In this document: positions 6,652 to 16,157 of the stretch, one piece after another
How positions within the stretch are numbered: the first letter of the stretch is position 1
Layout: every line of letters starts with the position of its first letter
DNA from: JBBTCX01 sp964494205
GTDB taxonomy: Bacteria > Planctomycetota > Phycisphaerae > UBA1845
Assembly: GCA_964494205.1 (NCBI GenBank)
Contig: CAZBRD010000017.1
Location: 1 to 64,000, forward strand
DNA length: 64,000 nt
Direction: 5' to 3'
Position numbers and translations under genes: made by a program
Notes under the pieces: model-generated
What the model saw: only the letters and a program-made list of their open reading frames with translations
Told to the model about the DNA's origin: nothing
Databases searched by the model: none

Positions 6652-9600
6652 TCAGGCATCATGTGATTGCTCCTCGATTGAGCTCATCATCGCTGCCGCT
6701 TGGCGCAATTCGACGGCGCGGTCGGGATTGGTGGATTCACAAGTATCCGCGAGTTGGAGAAGTCGATTGCGCCAAGACGTCGAAGTCCATCCATCACGCA
6801 CGCGCGTCAAGGCAACCAGTTCCCGCGACAGTTCGCTGGCGTTACCCTTGCACCATGTGTCCTGAACCTCAAACGGAAGGACCGCAGACATTTGAGTGTC
6901 ATTAGATGAAGCCTGCACGAAGTCTGCGGGCAAGTCTGCGACGGTAAGTTCATGTGGCGGGGCGGGTTGTGTTGAAGTGCATACTTTCGCAGACTTTTTT
7001 GGTACTTCCTCTCTACATATGTGCGCACCATTTACACATGCATCTGAATTTGCGTTGTAATGTTCTCTCGCACACGCGGAGGGTCCCGGAAAAAGTATGC
7101 GAAAGTCTGCCGATTCATCCAACGGCTTGTCGTTGCTGGACTTATGCGTGCAGACTTCGGTGCATACTTCCCGCAGACTTCCCCCGTTGGTTGCCAAAGC
7201 CTGCGGGGCGCACGGCTCCAAGTGATATACCAGGCGACCACAGTGGTCTTTTTCCTCGCCCGACACTATTCGAAACCCGCCGATCACAGAGTCGCGCTTC
7301 GCAGCCAATCGGCGACCAAGTTGCGTTACCGCTCCATGTTCATTGCTTGACGTGACCACCGTGATGAGCAAATCGGTTCGTTTGAAGTCTCCATCCCAAA
7401 GAAGCTTGGCCAAGTCATTCACCCGCAACTTTCCGTCTTTCCACCGCTCCCACCAAGCGAGCACAAAGGCGCGCCATTCACTCGACTCGCCGTGAGTACG
7501 CTGACGCAGTGTGTCCGCATTTCCAAGGAAGCCGGGAACACCGGCTACGTCGAGAATTCCGCCCATCACTCTCGCGTAGGATTCAAAACTGCCCATGACC
7601 TGAGTTCCCATGGGGCGCCCAGCGGCCAACCAAGCTCGAATCAATATGAGCGCAGCACGAACCACCTGGGCGCGTTGGTCGCGAACGTGTGAAAGCAAAT
7701 CAGTATGTTTGAAACGACTTCGGGTTTCAGGATTCTCCAGTTTTGAATCAAGGCGAATCCAAACGACGCGCCGAGTGATCTCTTTGCTGAAGGAGAGATT
7801 ATTGCCCGTTACTATCCAGATGGCCCGATTGGGGAGTACGAGGTTTCGCGAAGAACCGAGTTCGCGATCACGCCATATCATTTCGGTCAAGACCGCCGCG
7901 AAGTGCTCGTTGTCCAGACGATAGGCGATATTGCCCCAAAGGATGACGGAATTTCCACCCGCCAGAGCGGCGGTGATCTTCTTGCGCCACTCATCAGACT
8001 CTCTCGCTTCCGTCATCGCACCGACTTCATGTCCCAGCGCCGGTATCGTGGCCGCCTTTGCGAGCAAGTCTTTTCCCGTTCCCGCCGTGGGCGCATCGAT
8101 GGCGTAGCAAGGTGTCGGCCCCGTAATCAGGGGGCGAGCGAATGCCAAAAGTAACAAACTCAGTGCATTGGTGCTGCTTGATTCATCTACAAATGGAAAG
8201 TCCACGAACAGGTCGAGCAGCAAGTCGCGCGCTTGCGTGATTTCATGAGCAGAGGGCCGCTCAGGAACCGGCAGAAGTTCGGTCAGCGTAAGATGGTGCC
8301 AAAGCCCGCTCGCGGCATCGTATCCCGCATTGAGGATGAGGCTGCCGTCGACTGTGAACGTCGGACAATGAATGATTCCTTGAAGTGGCGGCAGGAGAGA
8401 TTGTGGAAGCTTAAGCAAATCGCGAGCAACCGCCATGGGTGGTAAATCATCGACTTTTATTTCCTCCCCATTGCGAGTCCGTCGGATCAAATACCAATCT
8501 GCGGCGTTTGATAGCTCTCCGCGGAGCGCCACGTCATCAAGCGATTGGATGATGGGGACGGCTTGACCAAGCGAATCGCGCGTCGACACTACACGCACGA
8601 TCTCGCTATCCCTCGAAAAAAGCCGCGGCGGTTGATTGTGGCGTAGCACCGCCTTGACGGCGTCGTCGCGAATATGATGCAATTGACGCTCGTTGGATTG
8701 GATGCGCAGCCGTGCGGAAATCTTAGTTCCGTCGCTTGGCACTTCGGCTTGCACATCCGTATGAGCAACTCGAAATGCGGGTACTCTCTTCCGTGGAGTG
8801 GGAACTTCTACCTTTGCTAGCCGCAACTCTAATTCCGCGGTGTCGACGTTGGGTTCCTGCTGAGCGATGGCCTTCGCAAATCGTTTCCGGTCTCGACTCT
8901 CAGCCGGATCAATCCGGTCGGTATGGATCGGTTCGTCGGCGACATTACCTGTCCATCGAAACGCCTTGACGACCACACGGTTTGAACGGCGAGAACGTGA
9001 ACCCGCGAGGAACTGCACTTCGGGAATATTGAGAGTCCTCAAGAACTCGACACCCAGTGCCTTTAGGCCTTCTTGATCCCGTCCTACGTAGTGACAAAGG
9101 AACCACTCGCGGAGGTCCTTTGCCCCATCTGGAGGAAAAGCAACAGGGACGGGACGCTCCCACATTGACTGTAATTTCGATGCCACGGCCTTGGCACCAG
9201 ACGACCCCGGCCACGTGCCGTCCGGCTTGCGGTCGTTTTCACCGAGAGTGATTACCTTTCGGTTGCGAAGTAGTTGAAGGAGCAACTCGGCGCCACCGCT
9301 GTTGTTCGGTCGACCGATGACGTTAAGCCCAACGTGGCATCCGGCGATGACGTCCGACGGCCCCTCCGCGACGATGATGGGATCGGGTTTTTCTTTCCAA
9401 CTATTGGGCAAGGTCAAACCGCGTTTGCCGCCGGTTATTTGCCCTTTTTTACTGTTTTGAAACCGCAGACCGATGCCAATGACGCGACCTTGAGCATTAC
9501 ACTCTGAAAACGTCCAACATCCCGCATCGCCTTCCTCCTGCTGCGTTTCCGGATTCCACCAGCGACGGTCCGAACACCAGCCAATATCGAGAGCATCAAG

Positions 9601-9963
9601 CGCGTACAATGGAAGCTTGAGCACCTCGGCCAATGCCTGACGTCGATCGTCAACAAACTGTTCGACAAACTTCGCATGGAGTACTTGAATTGATTCTGGC
9701 TCGTTCATGTTCGCAGGTGTTGGCTTCGATTTCCGAAACGACCGTGTCGTCGCCACGCGATTACTGGTATGTTCCCGCCCCTTCTCGACATACATCCCAG
9801 TCGCATTGTCTGACCCTATTCCTTGAAAGCTGTATCCTGGAACATCACGCGGTTCCGGCGGGCGCTTGCAAAGGACAAGACCATCCGAACGACGACCACA
9901 CCAGCCGCGATGGCCGCAGACTGGACAGTTCTCGCGCGTGTAGTCCTGAATGCCGTCGCCCAT
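6652..9963 (-). CDS. Primase-helicase-like replication protein
   Basis: A 1103-residue multidomain protein that probably starts replication of the element. Residues 13-35 hold a zinc-finger-like CPVCGHRGWCGRR...LC. A TOPRIM-like fold follows (PIIVAEGPSDVIAG near 195, LGENDRKPDG near 242). An ATPase has Walker A APTAGTGKDLLAK near residue 623, with a later VILWGNIAYRLDNEHF segment and IWIVTGNN as sensor-like element. The order is that of mobile-element primase-helicases. The last 250 residues are low in similarity to anything I recognise. It begins 30 bases after the preceding small gene and is followed by the operator region of the methyltransferase genes. Confidence 0.8.
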   Translation of the reverse strand: MGDGIQDYTRENCPVCGHRGWCGRRSDGLVLCKRPPEPRDVPGYSFQGIGSDNATGMYVEKGREHTSNRVATTRSFRKSKPTPANMNEPESIQVLHAKFVEQFVDDRRQALAEVLKLPLYALDALDIGWCSDRRWWNPETQQEEGDAGCWTFSECNAQGRVIGIGLRFQNSKKGQITGGKRGLTLPNSWKEKPDPIIVAEGPSDVIAGCHVGLNVIGRPNNSGGAELLLQLLRNRKVITLGENDRKPDGTWPGSSGAKAVASKLQSMWERPVPVAFPPDGAKDLREWFLCHYVGRDQEGLKALGVEFLRTLNIPEVQFLAGSRSRRSNRVVVKAFRWTGNVADEPIHTDRIDPAESRDRKRFAKAIAQQEPNVDTAELELRLAKVEVPTPRKRVPAFRVAHTDVQAEVPSDGTKISARLRIQSNERQLHHIRDDAVKAVLRHNQPPRLFSRDSEIVRVVSTRDSLGQAVPIIQSLDDVALRGELSNAADWYLIRRTRNGEEIKVDDLPPMAVARDLLKLPQSLLPPLQGIIHCPTFTVDGSLILNAGYDAASGLWHHLTLTELLPVPERPSAHEITQARDLLLDLFVDFPFVDESSSTNALSLLLLAFARPLITGPTPCYAIDAPTAGTGKDLLAKAATIPALGHEVGAMTEARESDEWRKKITAALAGGNSVILWGNIAYRLDNEHFAAVLTEMIWRDRELGSSRNLVLPNRAIWIVTGNNLSFSKEITRRVVWIRLDSKLENPETRSRFKHTDLLSHVRDQRAQVVRAALILIRAWLAAGRPMGTQVMGSFESYARVMGGILDVAGVPGFLGNADTLRQRTHGESSEWRAFVLAWWERWKDGKLRVNDLAKLLWDGDFKRTDLLITVVTSSNEHGAVTQLGRRLAAKRDSVIGGFRIVSGEEKDHCGRLVYHLEPCAPQALATNGGSLREVCTEVCTHKSSNDKPLDESADFRILFPGPSACAREHYNANSDACVNGAHICREEVPKKSAKVCTSTQPAPPHELTVADLPADFVQASSNDTQMSAVLPFEVQDTWCKGNASELSRELVALTRVRDGWTSTSWRNRLLQLADTCESTNPDRAVELRQAAAMMSSIEEQSHDA

Positions 9964-9993
9964 GCTTGAATTCCTCGACTGGCGCTGTTGGCC

Positions 9994-10332
9994 TTACGTT
10001 GCCACCGCGCGCGCCGCATTTGTTTCTTTAATGCTATCCAAATGCGACCTTTCGCCTGTCCGCGAATCGTGCCGCCGCACGTGAAACGCATCCTCGCCGA
10101 ATTCGCGGGTGAGCAATCGCGTGTACACTTGCACAAGCGACGCCCCAATCTCACCGTCGGCGCTGACGACAAGCACGCGGCTGGCCGCATCCAACTCGTA
10201 ACCGGTTTCAAGCCGCACGCGGGCTTCGCCGAACAGGCCTTCCACCGCGTAGATGGCCAAGTGAAGAGACATCTCTGCTTCCGCAAGTGAAACAGTCGGT
10301 TGGAACTCGAATCGAAATGCACTTGCAACCAC
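9994..10332 (-). CDS. Unknown small protein before the primase gene
   Basis: A 112-residue protein of unknown function, with sequence resembling a folded alpha/beta protein (EIGASLVQVYTRLLTREFGEDAF). The frame opens two codons earlier with a TTG, but an AAGGAG lies 6 bases before the GTG at 10330-10332 and directly abuts the TTG, so the GTG is the better start. It lies between the sigma-like gene and the primase gene on the same strand and is probably co-transcribed with the primase (30-base gap). No signal peptide or transmembrane segment is seen. Confidence 0.6.
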   Translation of the reverse strand: MVASAFRFEFQPTVSLAEAEMSLHLAIYAVEGLFGEARVRLETGYELDAASRVLVVSADGEIGASLVQVYTRLLTREFGEDAFHVRRHDSRTGERSHLDSIKETNAARAVAT

Positions 10333-10404
10333 GATCAACTCCTTACATGGCGTTGCGTCGCCAACTATTACCTATGCCGTCCGTTCGCAGCGTGTCCGCC
10401 CCAC

Positions 10405-10971
10405 TCAAAAATCACTCAAACCCTTGCTTTCAAAGTGTTTGCGAATGCGTTCGATGGCGTTGCGAATCTGACGGCGGGAAATGCCCATGTCGCGGGCAAC
10501 TGCTGAGACGGCGTCTGTCTTCAAGCGGCGGGAGATTTCCTGGAGGTCGGGCGGCAGAGACTCAACGACATTCACCACTGCGGCAACGAAATCTGACTGT
10601 TCAACAGTCTTGGGCCCACCTGGGCCTGATGCCGGTAACGAGTCCCGCAAGGGAGTAGTGTCTGCATCGCCCGATGGCGGTTGATCAAGCGATTGGGCTG
10701 TGAATCCAGCAGCACGTTTGAGACGTCGCCGATCACGGAGGATTATTGCGATAGCCGACCGAACCACTCGGTCGACGAAGGTGTTCTGACAAGCACGGTT
10801 CGCATCATACAGGTATGCTTTGGCCAAGAGTGTTAGCGTCAAATCTTGGGCAATGTCTTCTTCATCGGAGCGACTGAATCCCGATCTGCGAGTGAGTTGT
10901 CGGGCTTTGTACTTGATTAGTGAACTTGCATAGTCGGTAAGAACCGCGTCGCGGGTAGGACAATAGTCCAT
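10405..10971 (-). CDS. Sigma-70-like (ECF-size) transcription factor
   Basis: A 188-residue protein with the two-part layout of a small sigma factor. A region-2-like segment includes SDEEDIAQDLTLTLLAKAY and a basic IILRDRRRLKR. A region-4 helix-turn-helix, AVSAVARDMGISRRQIRNAI, lies at about residues 150-170, after a short acidic/Pro linker. It probably directs expression of island genes (inference). The frame has an ATG eight codons earlier, but a GGAGG lies 6 bases before the ATG at 10969-10971, so I use that one. This ribosome site is inside a perfect 10-bp hairpin. A sigma-like gene is unusual on such an element. Confidence 0.7.
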   Translation of the reverse strand: MDYCPTRDAVLTDYASSLIKYKARQLTRRSGFSRSDEEDIAQDLTLTLLAKAYLYDANRACQNTFVDRVVRSAIAIILRDRRRLKRAAGFTAQSLDQPPSGDADTTPLRDSLPASGPGGPKTVEQSDFVAAVVNVVESLPPDLQEISRRLKTDAVSAVARDMGISRRQIRNAIERIRKHFESKGLSDF

Positions 10972-10972
10972 T

Positions 10973-10996
10973 GATGCCTCCGAAGCCGGAGGCATC
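10973..10996 (-). promoter_or_regulatory. Hairpin enclosing the ribosome site of the sigma-like gene
   Basis: GATGCCTCCG-AAGC-CGGAGGCATC is a perfect 10-bp inverted repeat with a 4-base loop, immediately before the preferred start codon. On the minus-strand mRNA the 3' arm contains the GGAGG ribosome site, so folding would hide it. This fits translational control, for example by temperature or by a passing ribosome from the upstream ATG, which lies in the other arm. It could also be a palindromic repeat that landed here. Confidence 0.6.
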
Positions 10997-11181
10997 CACC
11001 CGCTGGTTATTCACTACGTGCGCGCAGGGAATCTCTGTGCTGCGACGCATGCCGCAGTTGCAAAAGCACAGGCGCGTGTTGTGACCGTTGGGTTATGGCC
11101 TCATGGCCTTACCCGCAGGTCACGGTGTCGCATTTTTCAACAGTGAAATTGGAAGTGTCGCGGCCTGTCATGCCGCGCAAG

Positions 11182-12003
11182 TCAATCCATTTCAAGTGGT
11201 TGTGTTGGAGAGGCAAATTTCATTTTTCTGTCGCGAGACTGCGACGCGACAGTACGTTGAACCGAATCGCTGCTCTCTGTCCTCAAGACGGTCTGAACAC
11301 CACCAGCTCTCAAAACGGCCCTTTGAACTTGATCCTTCGAGAATTGTTGGCCAGTCTCTTTAGAAAGGGATTCAGCGGCTTTTCGCATTGATCCAAATTG
11401 GCGATAGGCCGCCACCAAGACGTCGTCATTCAGGCTTGACTTTGCTTCGGCCTTCACCTGCTGCCGAATTAGTAGAGCCAGTTGGTCGCGATTGAGGATT
11501 GTTACGCTATTCTTGGTTTCCTCATTATTCGCATGTTCTCTCGGCACTTGGGGGAGCTTTGCATCGATACCCTTTTCCACTTTAGAAATCGAATCGGTTT
11601 TTTCTGTTTCCGAGCTCGCAATAAGTTGAGCGACCAGCCTGCGCATTTGAGGCTTTCCAATGTACCGCCACCAATCGACGTAATCCGAGAGACAGATTCG
11701 CGACTTCTGCAGCGTAGTAAAAACAATGGTCGAATCCAAACCAGACTTCTCCATCTGCAGCGCGATGTCCTCGCCGCAATCTTCAAGCGGCTTCCGGTAG
11801 ATCGCCAGATCTTTGCGTAGTCCTTGGATTTCACGCTCCATTAGATCAGCAGAATGACCACCATCGGTAATCGGGCGCCGAAGTATTTCATTCCAAGCCG
11901 CCTCGTTGTTGTTAGAAACTGACTTGAGAGAAGTAAATGAGTCGGCCAATTTGATGAACGCATTGATCTTCGCAATAAGGGCCGATTCATAAATTGATTC
12001 CAT
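11182..12003 (-). CDS. Unknown protein with a C-terminal HTH-like segment
   Basis: A 273-residue protein not assigned to a family. The first 150 residues are predicted mostly helical. Residues about 195-235 (DDVLVAAYRQFGSMRKAAES followed by SKDQVQRAVLRAGGV) look like a helix-turn-helix of the kind that reads the number or type of units in resolvase-associated proteins. A DNA-binding role is likely but unproven. A GGAGGG lies 9 bases before the ATG at 12001-12003. It stands between the sigma-like gene and the ImmA/XRE pair, on the same strand and 51 bases after the protease gene. Base composition is more A/T-rich than the neighbouring restriction genes. Confidence 0.6.
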   Translation of the reverse strand: MESIYESALIAKINAFIKLADSFTSLKSVSNNNEAAWNEILRRPITDGGHSADLMEREIQGLRKDLAIYRKPLEDCGEDIALQMEKSGLDSTIVFTTLQKSRICLSDYVDWWRYIGKPQMRRLVAQLIASSETEKTDSISKVEKGIDAKLPQVPREHANNEETKNSVTILNRDQLALLIRQQVKAEAKSSLNDDVLVAAYRQFGSMRKAAESLSKETGQQFSKDQVQRAVLRAGGVQTVLRTESSDSVQRTVASQSRDRKMKFASPTQPLEMD

Positions 12004-12054
12004 TTCGCTTGTCCCTCCGAGAACTCTACCATTGATTCGTCGACAGGCTGTGTT

Positions 12055-12768
12055 TCAAAACAGCCTCCGCTGATCATCGACGATGAATTCCAGGCTCTCC
12101 AACCTAATCCTCATGGCTTCCGCCGAGACCTCAAAACGGTCCGCTAGCGGTCGGCAAAAACGTTCAAGCGTTGTGTCATCATTTTCTTTTTGGTTCGTTC
12201 CAATTGTCACGGCTGGAAGTTGTTGTACAGCGACTGGGTCCAAATTGCCGCGCCATGTTAGCCACTCTGACCGGATGAGTTCGCGCGGCATCAACAGGAA
12301 TCCGGAAAACATGTCGGCCTGAATTTCCTCACGAGGCTTTGATGACGATCGACAAATGAACGCTGGCTGCCCACGGCCATCGAATAGCTTTATTTGTTCT
12401 GGATTTTCGCGGAAGTGTTTTCGGTGCAGGCGCCAGTGCCCAGCCTCATGGCCGAGGGTAAACCTGTATCTTCCGAGTTGCCGTGGATTCGAAGACGGGT
12501 CGAGTCGCACATCAACGCTTACTCGCTTCTCGTCAAACCAGATCGCACCTAGGACATCAGGTACCCCGAGTATTGCCTGCAAGTCCTCGATCCCGAACTG
12601 GAGTTTCAGATGGAACTCGATGATATCATCGATGGGGACTGGAGCCGCTTTCTCCCACTTTTTTTCGATGGCGTACTCTTCAAGGAGAAATTTCGCTTCA
12701 GCCTCGATGACCTTTTCGTGGAGGTATGGTACTGCCTCGCGCTCGAGCGATTTTCGCGGATGGGCCAT
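12055..12768 (-). CDS. ImmA/IrrE-family metallopeptidase
   Basis: A 237-residue zinc metallopeptidase of the ImmA/IrrE group, which cleaves or inactivates partner XRE repressors to switch mobile elements on. The zinc motif HEAGH is at residues 107-111 within RFTLGHEAGHWRLH, and a downstream EIQADMFSGFLLMPRE supplies the third ligand region (E of the EIQAD segment). It follows its XRE partner by two bases (stop 12771, start 12768), the standard pairing. In other elements such pairs control excision or respond to DNA damage; that role here is inferred. Confidence 0.88.
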   Translation of the reverse strand: MAHPRKSLEREAVPYLHEKVIEAEAKFLLEEYAIEKKWEKAAPVPIDDIIEFHLKLQFGIEDLQAILGVPDVLGAIWFDEKRVSVDVRLDPSSNPRQLGRYRFTLGHEAGHWRLHRKHFRENPEQIKLFDGRGQPAFICRSSSKPREEIQADMFSGFLLMPRELIRSEWLTWRGNLDPVAVQQLPAVTIGTNQKENDDTTLERFCRPLADRFEVSAEAMRIRLESLEFIVDDQRRLF

Positions 12769-12770
12769 TT

Positions 12771-13130
12771 CTACTTCTGCTCCTTCATCTTCTTGGCCCT
12801 GTCGACCAACTGTCGAATCTGATCTTGCGTAAGGCCCTTTGTGGACCGAAGGAGTTCCGGAATCGAGTTCGGCCTGCCCTGAATAATGCCCGGCAGGTCC
12901 TCCGGCACCCGACCGGCGAACGACACGAACTCGTCACGACTCTCGCCAAGAACGTCTGCCATGCGGTTGAGCCGTTCTATCGTTGGTGGTGATTCGACTT
13001 TGTCCTGTTCTACTTGCGAGAGATAGGTTGGACTTACATCAACCAACCCGGCGAACTTGCGCAAACTAATTCCCTTTGCAATTCGTCGCTCACGGAGAAC
13101 CCGACCAAACGTTTCGCCTCTCTTGCTCAT
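12771..13130 (-). CDS. XRE-family repressor (ImmR-like)
   Basis: A 119-residue DNA-binding protein with an N-terminal HTH_XRE domain, residues about 8-64 (RERRIAKGISLRKFAGLVDV, then SPTYLSQVEQDKVESPP). The C-terminal half is a short helical tail ending in Lys-rich sequence. It forms a pair with the adjacent ImmA-type peptidase, which suggests that the peptidase relieves its repression. It is the natural candidate to bind the TTCCA-N5-TGGAA palindromes of the island, though nothing in the sequence proves this. The 98-base gap before it separates it from the end of the hsdR gene. Confidence 0.88.
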   Translation of the reverse strand: MSKRGETFGRVLRERRIAKGISLRKFAGLVDVSPTYLSQVEQDKVESPPTIERLNRMADVLGESRDEFVSFAGRVPEDLPGIIQGRPNSIPELLRSTKGLTQDQIRQLVDRAKKMKEQK

Positions 13131-13228
13131 GTGCAGACTTTCAATCCGATTTCACATCGGAGTAACGTCGTTCGCCATAGTCTTGAACTTCCGTTGGCGA
13201 TCATTTCATGCCCCTCTCAATCCCTGCA

Positions 13229-16150
13229 TTAGTAGTACTGCCGGATATAGTCGTACGCTTTGTCGAATAGTTCCTGATCGGTGTGCAATTTGTACTTGAG
13301 CAGCGTACGGCGAAGCTCCCGCTGCACGAGTCTCTCGCCCTGACTGGTGCGTTGCCAATCCGGAAACCGTACCTTTCTCACGATATCGTCGATGTCTGTG
13401 ACGATGCGTTCTACAATGGCAGGCGTGTTTGCTCCTTTTGCCTCTTTGAACAGTTCCGTCAGCGCTTCTTTGGCCCGATCGCACTCCTCGATTGGATCGA
13501 CTTCTTTTTCGGCTTCGACGACTTCTTTCGCTAGCTCAAGCATCGCCTTCAGGAATTGCAGGCTGGTGAGAAAGCCCTGCTCGTGGCGCTCTTTCACCTT
13601 CTCAAGTCGCTCGCCGAGCTCGGTGAATTTCGGGTTACCAAGATGCTTCCGAAGCCGCGCGACTAGTTTGATCTCGATTTCGCGCGCCTTCTTTTCCGGG
13701 GCGGAATCCTTCAAGATCTGATCCAAGACCTGAGCATCCATGATGAGAGTTTCGACGTCATCGCGAACCGATTCAACATGGACGTTTTCATTGATCAACT
13801 CGATCGTCTTCGCCCCGAGCGCGTGCCAGAGAAGCTTTCCGTTGCCACTTGGCGGCTTAACCGATTCATATACCTGGGTTAACCAGCGATATTCCATTTC
13901 GTACGGGCTGAGAATAGGGTCTGGGGAAAGTGCTTCCCAGATCGTCCCGAGCACGGAGTACTCGGCTGCGAATTTGTCGCGCATTTCATTATTCGGCAGG
14001 CACTCCTGCGCCGCCATCAAACCTTGATATCCGCCCAGGTGGAGATCCACGCCAGCAAAGAACACCAGACACTTTTGTATTTGGAGCGGCAGCGCTTTTC
14101 GAAGGTCGTCAATATTAGAAATTACCTGCTGTACTGCCTTCTCGTCGAAATCTAATGCGCGGGCCACATCGTCGAAAATACCGATGTAGTCCACGATGAG
14201 CCCATGCGTCTTCTCCTGGCCAAAGTTTCGATTCGTCCGGCAGATCGCCTGCAGTAGGTTGTGGTCCTTCATTGGCTTATCGAGGTACATCACATGCAAG
14301 ATTGGTGCGTCGAAGCCCGTCAATAGCTTATTCGTTACGATGACGAACCTTAGCGGATCGGCCGGGTCACGGAATCGGTCAAGCAACTTTTCCTCGGAAT
14401 CTTTGTCACGGACATGCTGCTTCCAATCAGGAGGATCGTCCTGGGCCGACGTCATGACGATAGCGCTTGCGTCAGGACCGACGAGTTCGTCGAGCACTGC
14501 CTTGTAGAGAACGCAGCATTCACGATCAAAAACTACTACTTGCGCCTTGAAGCCATTCGGCTCCACTTTGGTCTGATAGTGCTTGACGACGTGCGAAACG
14601 ACGGCCCTTACGCGCTCCGGATTCTTGACCAATATGGCCATCTTGGCGGCGCGCTTGGCGAGGTCGTCGCGATCCTGCTCGTTCAGATTCCCTGTGATTT
14701 GCTTGTATGCTTCGTCAATAGCAGATCTGTCGATCTTCAGCTTCACTTCCGGTGCCTCAAAATGCAGCGGCAGTGTGGCTTTGTCCCGGATGGACTCTTG
14801 GAACGAATACCGACTCATGTAACCTTTGACGTCCTCGTCAGCACCAAATGCCCAGAACGTGTTTTTGTCGGCTCGATTGATGGGCGTGCCGGTCAGACCA
14901 AATAGGAATGCATTCGGAAGTGCCTCGCGCATTTTCCTGCCGAGATCACCTTCCTGCGTGCGATGGGCCTCGTCCACCATCACGATGATATTGGACCGCT
15001 CATTCAACCTCCCGGCGGCCTCCGCGAACTTATGAATTGTGGTGATCAGCACTTTGCGAATATCCTGCGCGAGCAGCTTCTGCAATTCCTGTCGCGTAGC
15101 CACGCCTACCATGTTCGGGACGTCAGCGGCATTGAAAGTGGCAGTGATCTGTGTGTCGAGGTCGATGCGATCCACGACAATCATTACCGTCGGATTACCC
15201 AGGCGGGGATGCATGCGAAGTTTCTGCGCGGCGAAAACCATTAACAGCGACTTTCCGCTGCCCTGGAAGTGCCAGATGAGGCCTTTCTTGGGGTACCCCT
15301 TGACGACTCGGTCGACGAGCTGATTCGTCGTGAAATACTGCTGGTAGCGCCCGATGATCTTGATCCGGCGGTGCCTCTTGTCCGTAGCAAAGAGCGTAAA
15401 GTTCTGCAGGATATCTAGCACCACTTCCGGCTTGAGCATGCTCGAGACTGACGCCCTTACATGATGAAGCTGACCTTCTTCCTGGTTCTCCTCGTCGCGC
15501 CACGGTCCCCAGAGCTCAATCGGCATACGAATGGAACCATAACGAAACATCCGCCCCTCCGTGGCAAACGAGAAAACATTCGGCACGAACATGGCCGGCA
15601 CCTGCTTCTCGTAAATCTCATTGACCTGGAACGCGCCATCGAACCACGTCACCGAGCTGCGCGTGGGCGCCTTCGCCTCACCTATGACCAGCGGCAGACC
15701 ATTGACCAGAAATACCACGTCGAAGCGCTTTTCGACGGCGCCGGCCTGGTACGTCCATTGGTTGCACACCGTCAGGTGATTGTTGGCAGGGTTGGCAGCG
15801 TCTATGAGCCGGATGGAAACGTGCTCGCCGTGTGGGCCGAAGGGCATCGTCTTTTCGCCGCGCAGCCAGGCCATAAAGTTTTCGTTGGCCCGCACTACGC
15901 CGTCCGCTTGAACTGACAGGATGCACGCACGAAGGTTGTAGATGACTTCGTCGGCGCGGTCCGGCTGTGCCGCGATCTCGGGGTTCAGCCGGATCAGAGC
16001 CTCCCGCAGCCACGGCTCCACCATCACATCGCCGAGTTGACGGGGAAGTTCCGCGCCCTGCATATACGCCCATGGCGACCCGGCGATCTCTCTCGCGCTG
16101 ACCGCGTCGAGGATCATCTGTTCGACAGTGTTGGATTCGGTAAAGCCCAT
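13229..16150 (-). CDS. hsdR: Type I restriction enzyme, R subunit
   Basis: The 973-residue motor and nuclease subunit of a type I restriction-modification system. The N-terminal nuclease domain shows FDVVFLVNGLPLVIGEAKAP around residues 143-163, supplying the D...ExK active site. The SF2 helicase core has Walker A FQGSGKS near 297, DEAH in MVDEAHRT near 394 and GLTGTPI shortly after. A helical C-terminal region would bind the methylase complex. Length is normal and no frame break is seen. It is the last gene of the operon, starting 7 bases after hsdS ends. It translocates and cuts unmodified DNA. Confidence 0.95.
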   Translation of the reverse strand: MGFTESNTVEQMILDAVSAREIAGSPWAYMQGAELPRQLGDVMVEPWLREALIRLNPEIAAQPDRADEVIYNLRACILSVQADGVVRANENFMAWLRGEKTMPFGPHGEHVSIRLIDAANPANNHLTVCNQWTYQAGAVEKRFDVVFLVNGLPLVIGEAKAPTRSSVTWFDGAFQVNEIYEKQVPAMFVPNVFSFATEGRMFRYGSIRMPIELWGPWRDEENQEEGQLHHVRASVSSMLKPEVVLDILQNFTLFATDKRHRRIKIIGRYQQYFTTNQLVDRVVKGYPKKGLIWHFQGSGKSLLMVFAAQKLRMHPRLGNPTVMIVVDRIDLDTQITATFNAADVPNMVGVATRQELQKLLAQDIRKVLITTIHKFAEAAGRLNERSNIIVMVDEAHRTQEGDLGRKMREALPNAFLFGLTGTPINRADKNTFWAFGADEDVKGYMSRYSFQESIRDKATLPLHFEAPEVKLKIDRSAIDEAYKQITGNLNEQDRDDLAKRAAKMAILVKNPERVRAVVSHVVKHYQTKVEPNGFKAQVVVFDRECCVLYKAVLDELVGPDASAIVMTSAQDDPPDWKQHVRDKDSEEKLLDRFRDPADPLRFVIVTNKLLTGFDAPILHVMYLDKPMKDHNLLQAICRTNRNFGQEKTHGLIVDYIGIFDDVARALDFDEKAVQQVISNIDDLRKALPLQIQKCLVFFAGVDLHLGGYQGLMAAQECLPNNEMRDKFAAEYSVLGTIWEALSPDPILSPYEMEYRWLTQVYESVKPPSGNGKLLWHALGAKTIELINENVHVESVRDDVETLIMDAQVLDQILKDSAPEKKAREIEIKLVARLRKHLGNPKFTELGERLEKVKERHEQGFLTSLQFLKAMLELAKEVVEAEKEVDPIEECDRAKEALTELFKEAKGANTPAIVERIVTDIDDIVRKVRFPDWQRTSQGERLVQRELRRTLLKYKLHTDQELFDKAYDYIRQYY

Positions 16151-16157
16151 AGCGTGC

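Noticed and set aside
6429..6662. A 77-residue minus-strand frame starting within the end of the primase gene (ATGATGCCTGA overlap)
   Set aside because: It runs straight through the two TTCCA-N5-TGGAA palindromes, is very Arg-rich with no fold-like pattern, and the region reads better as a promoter/operator.
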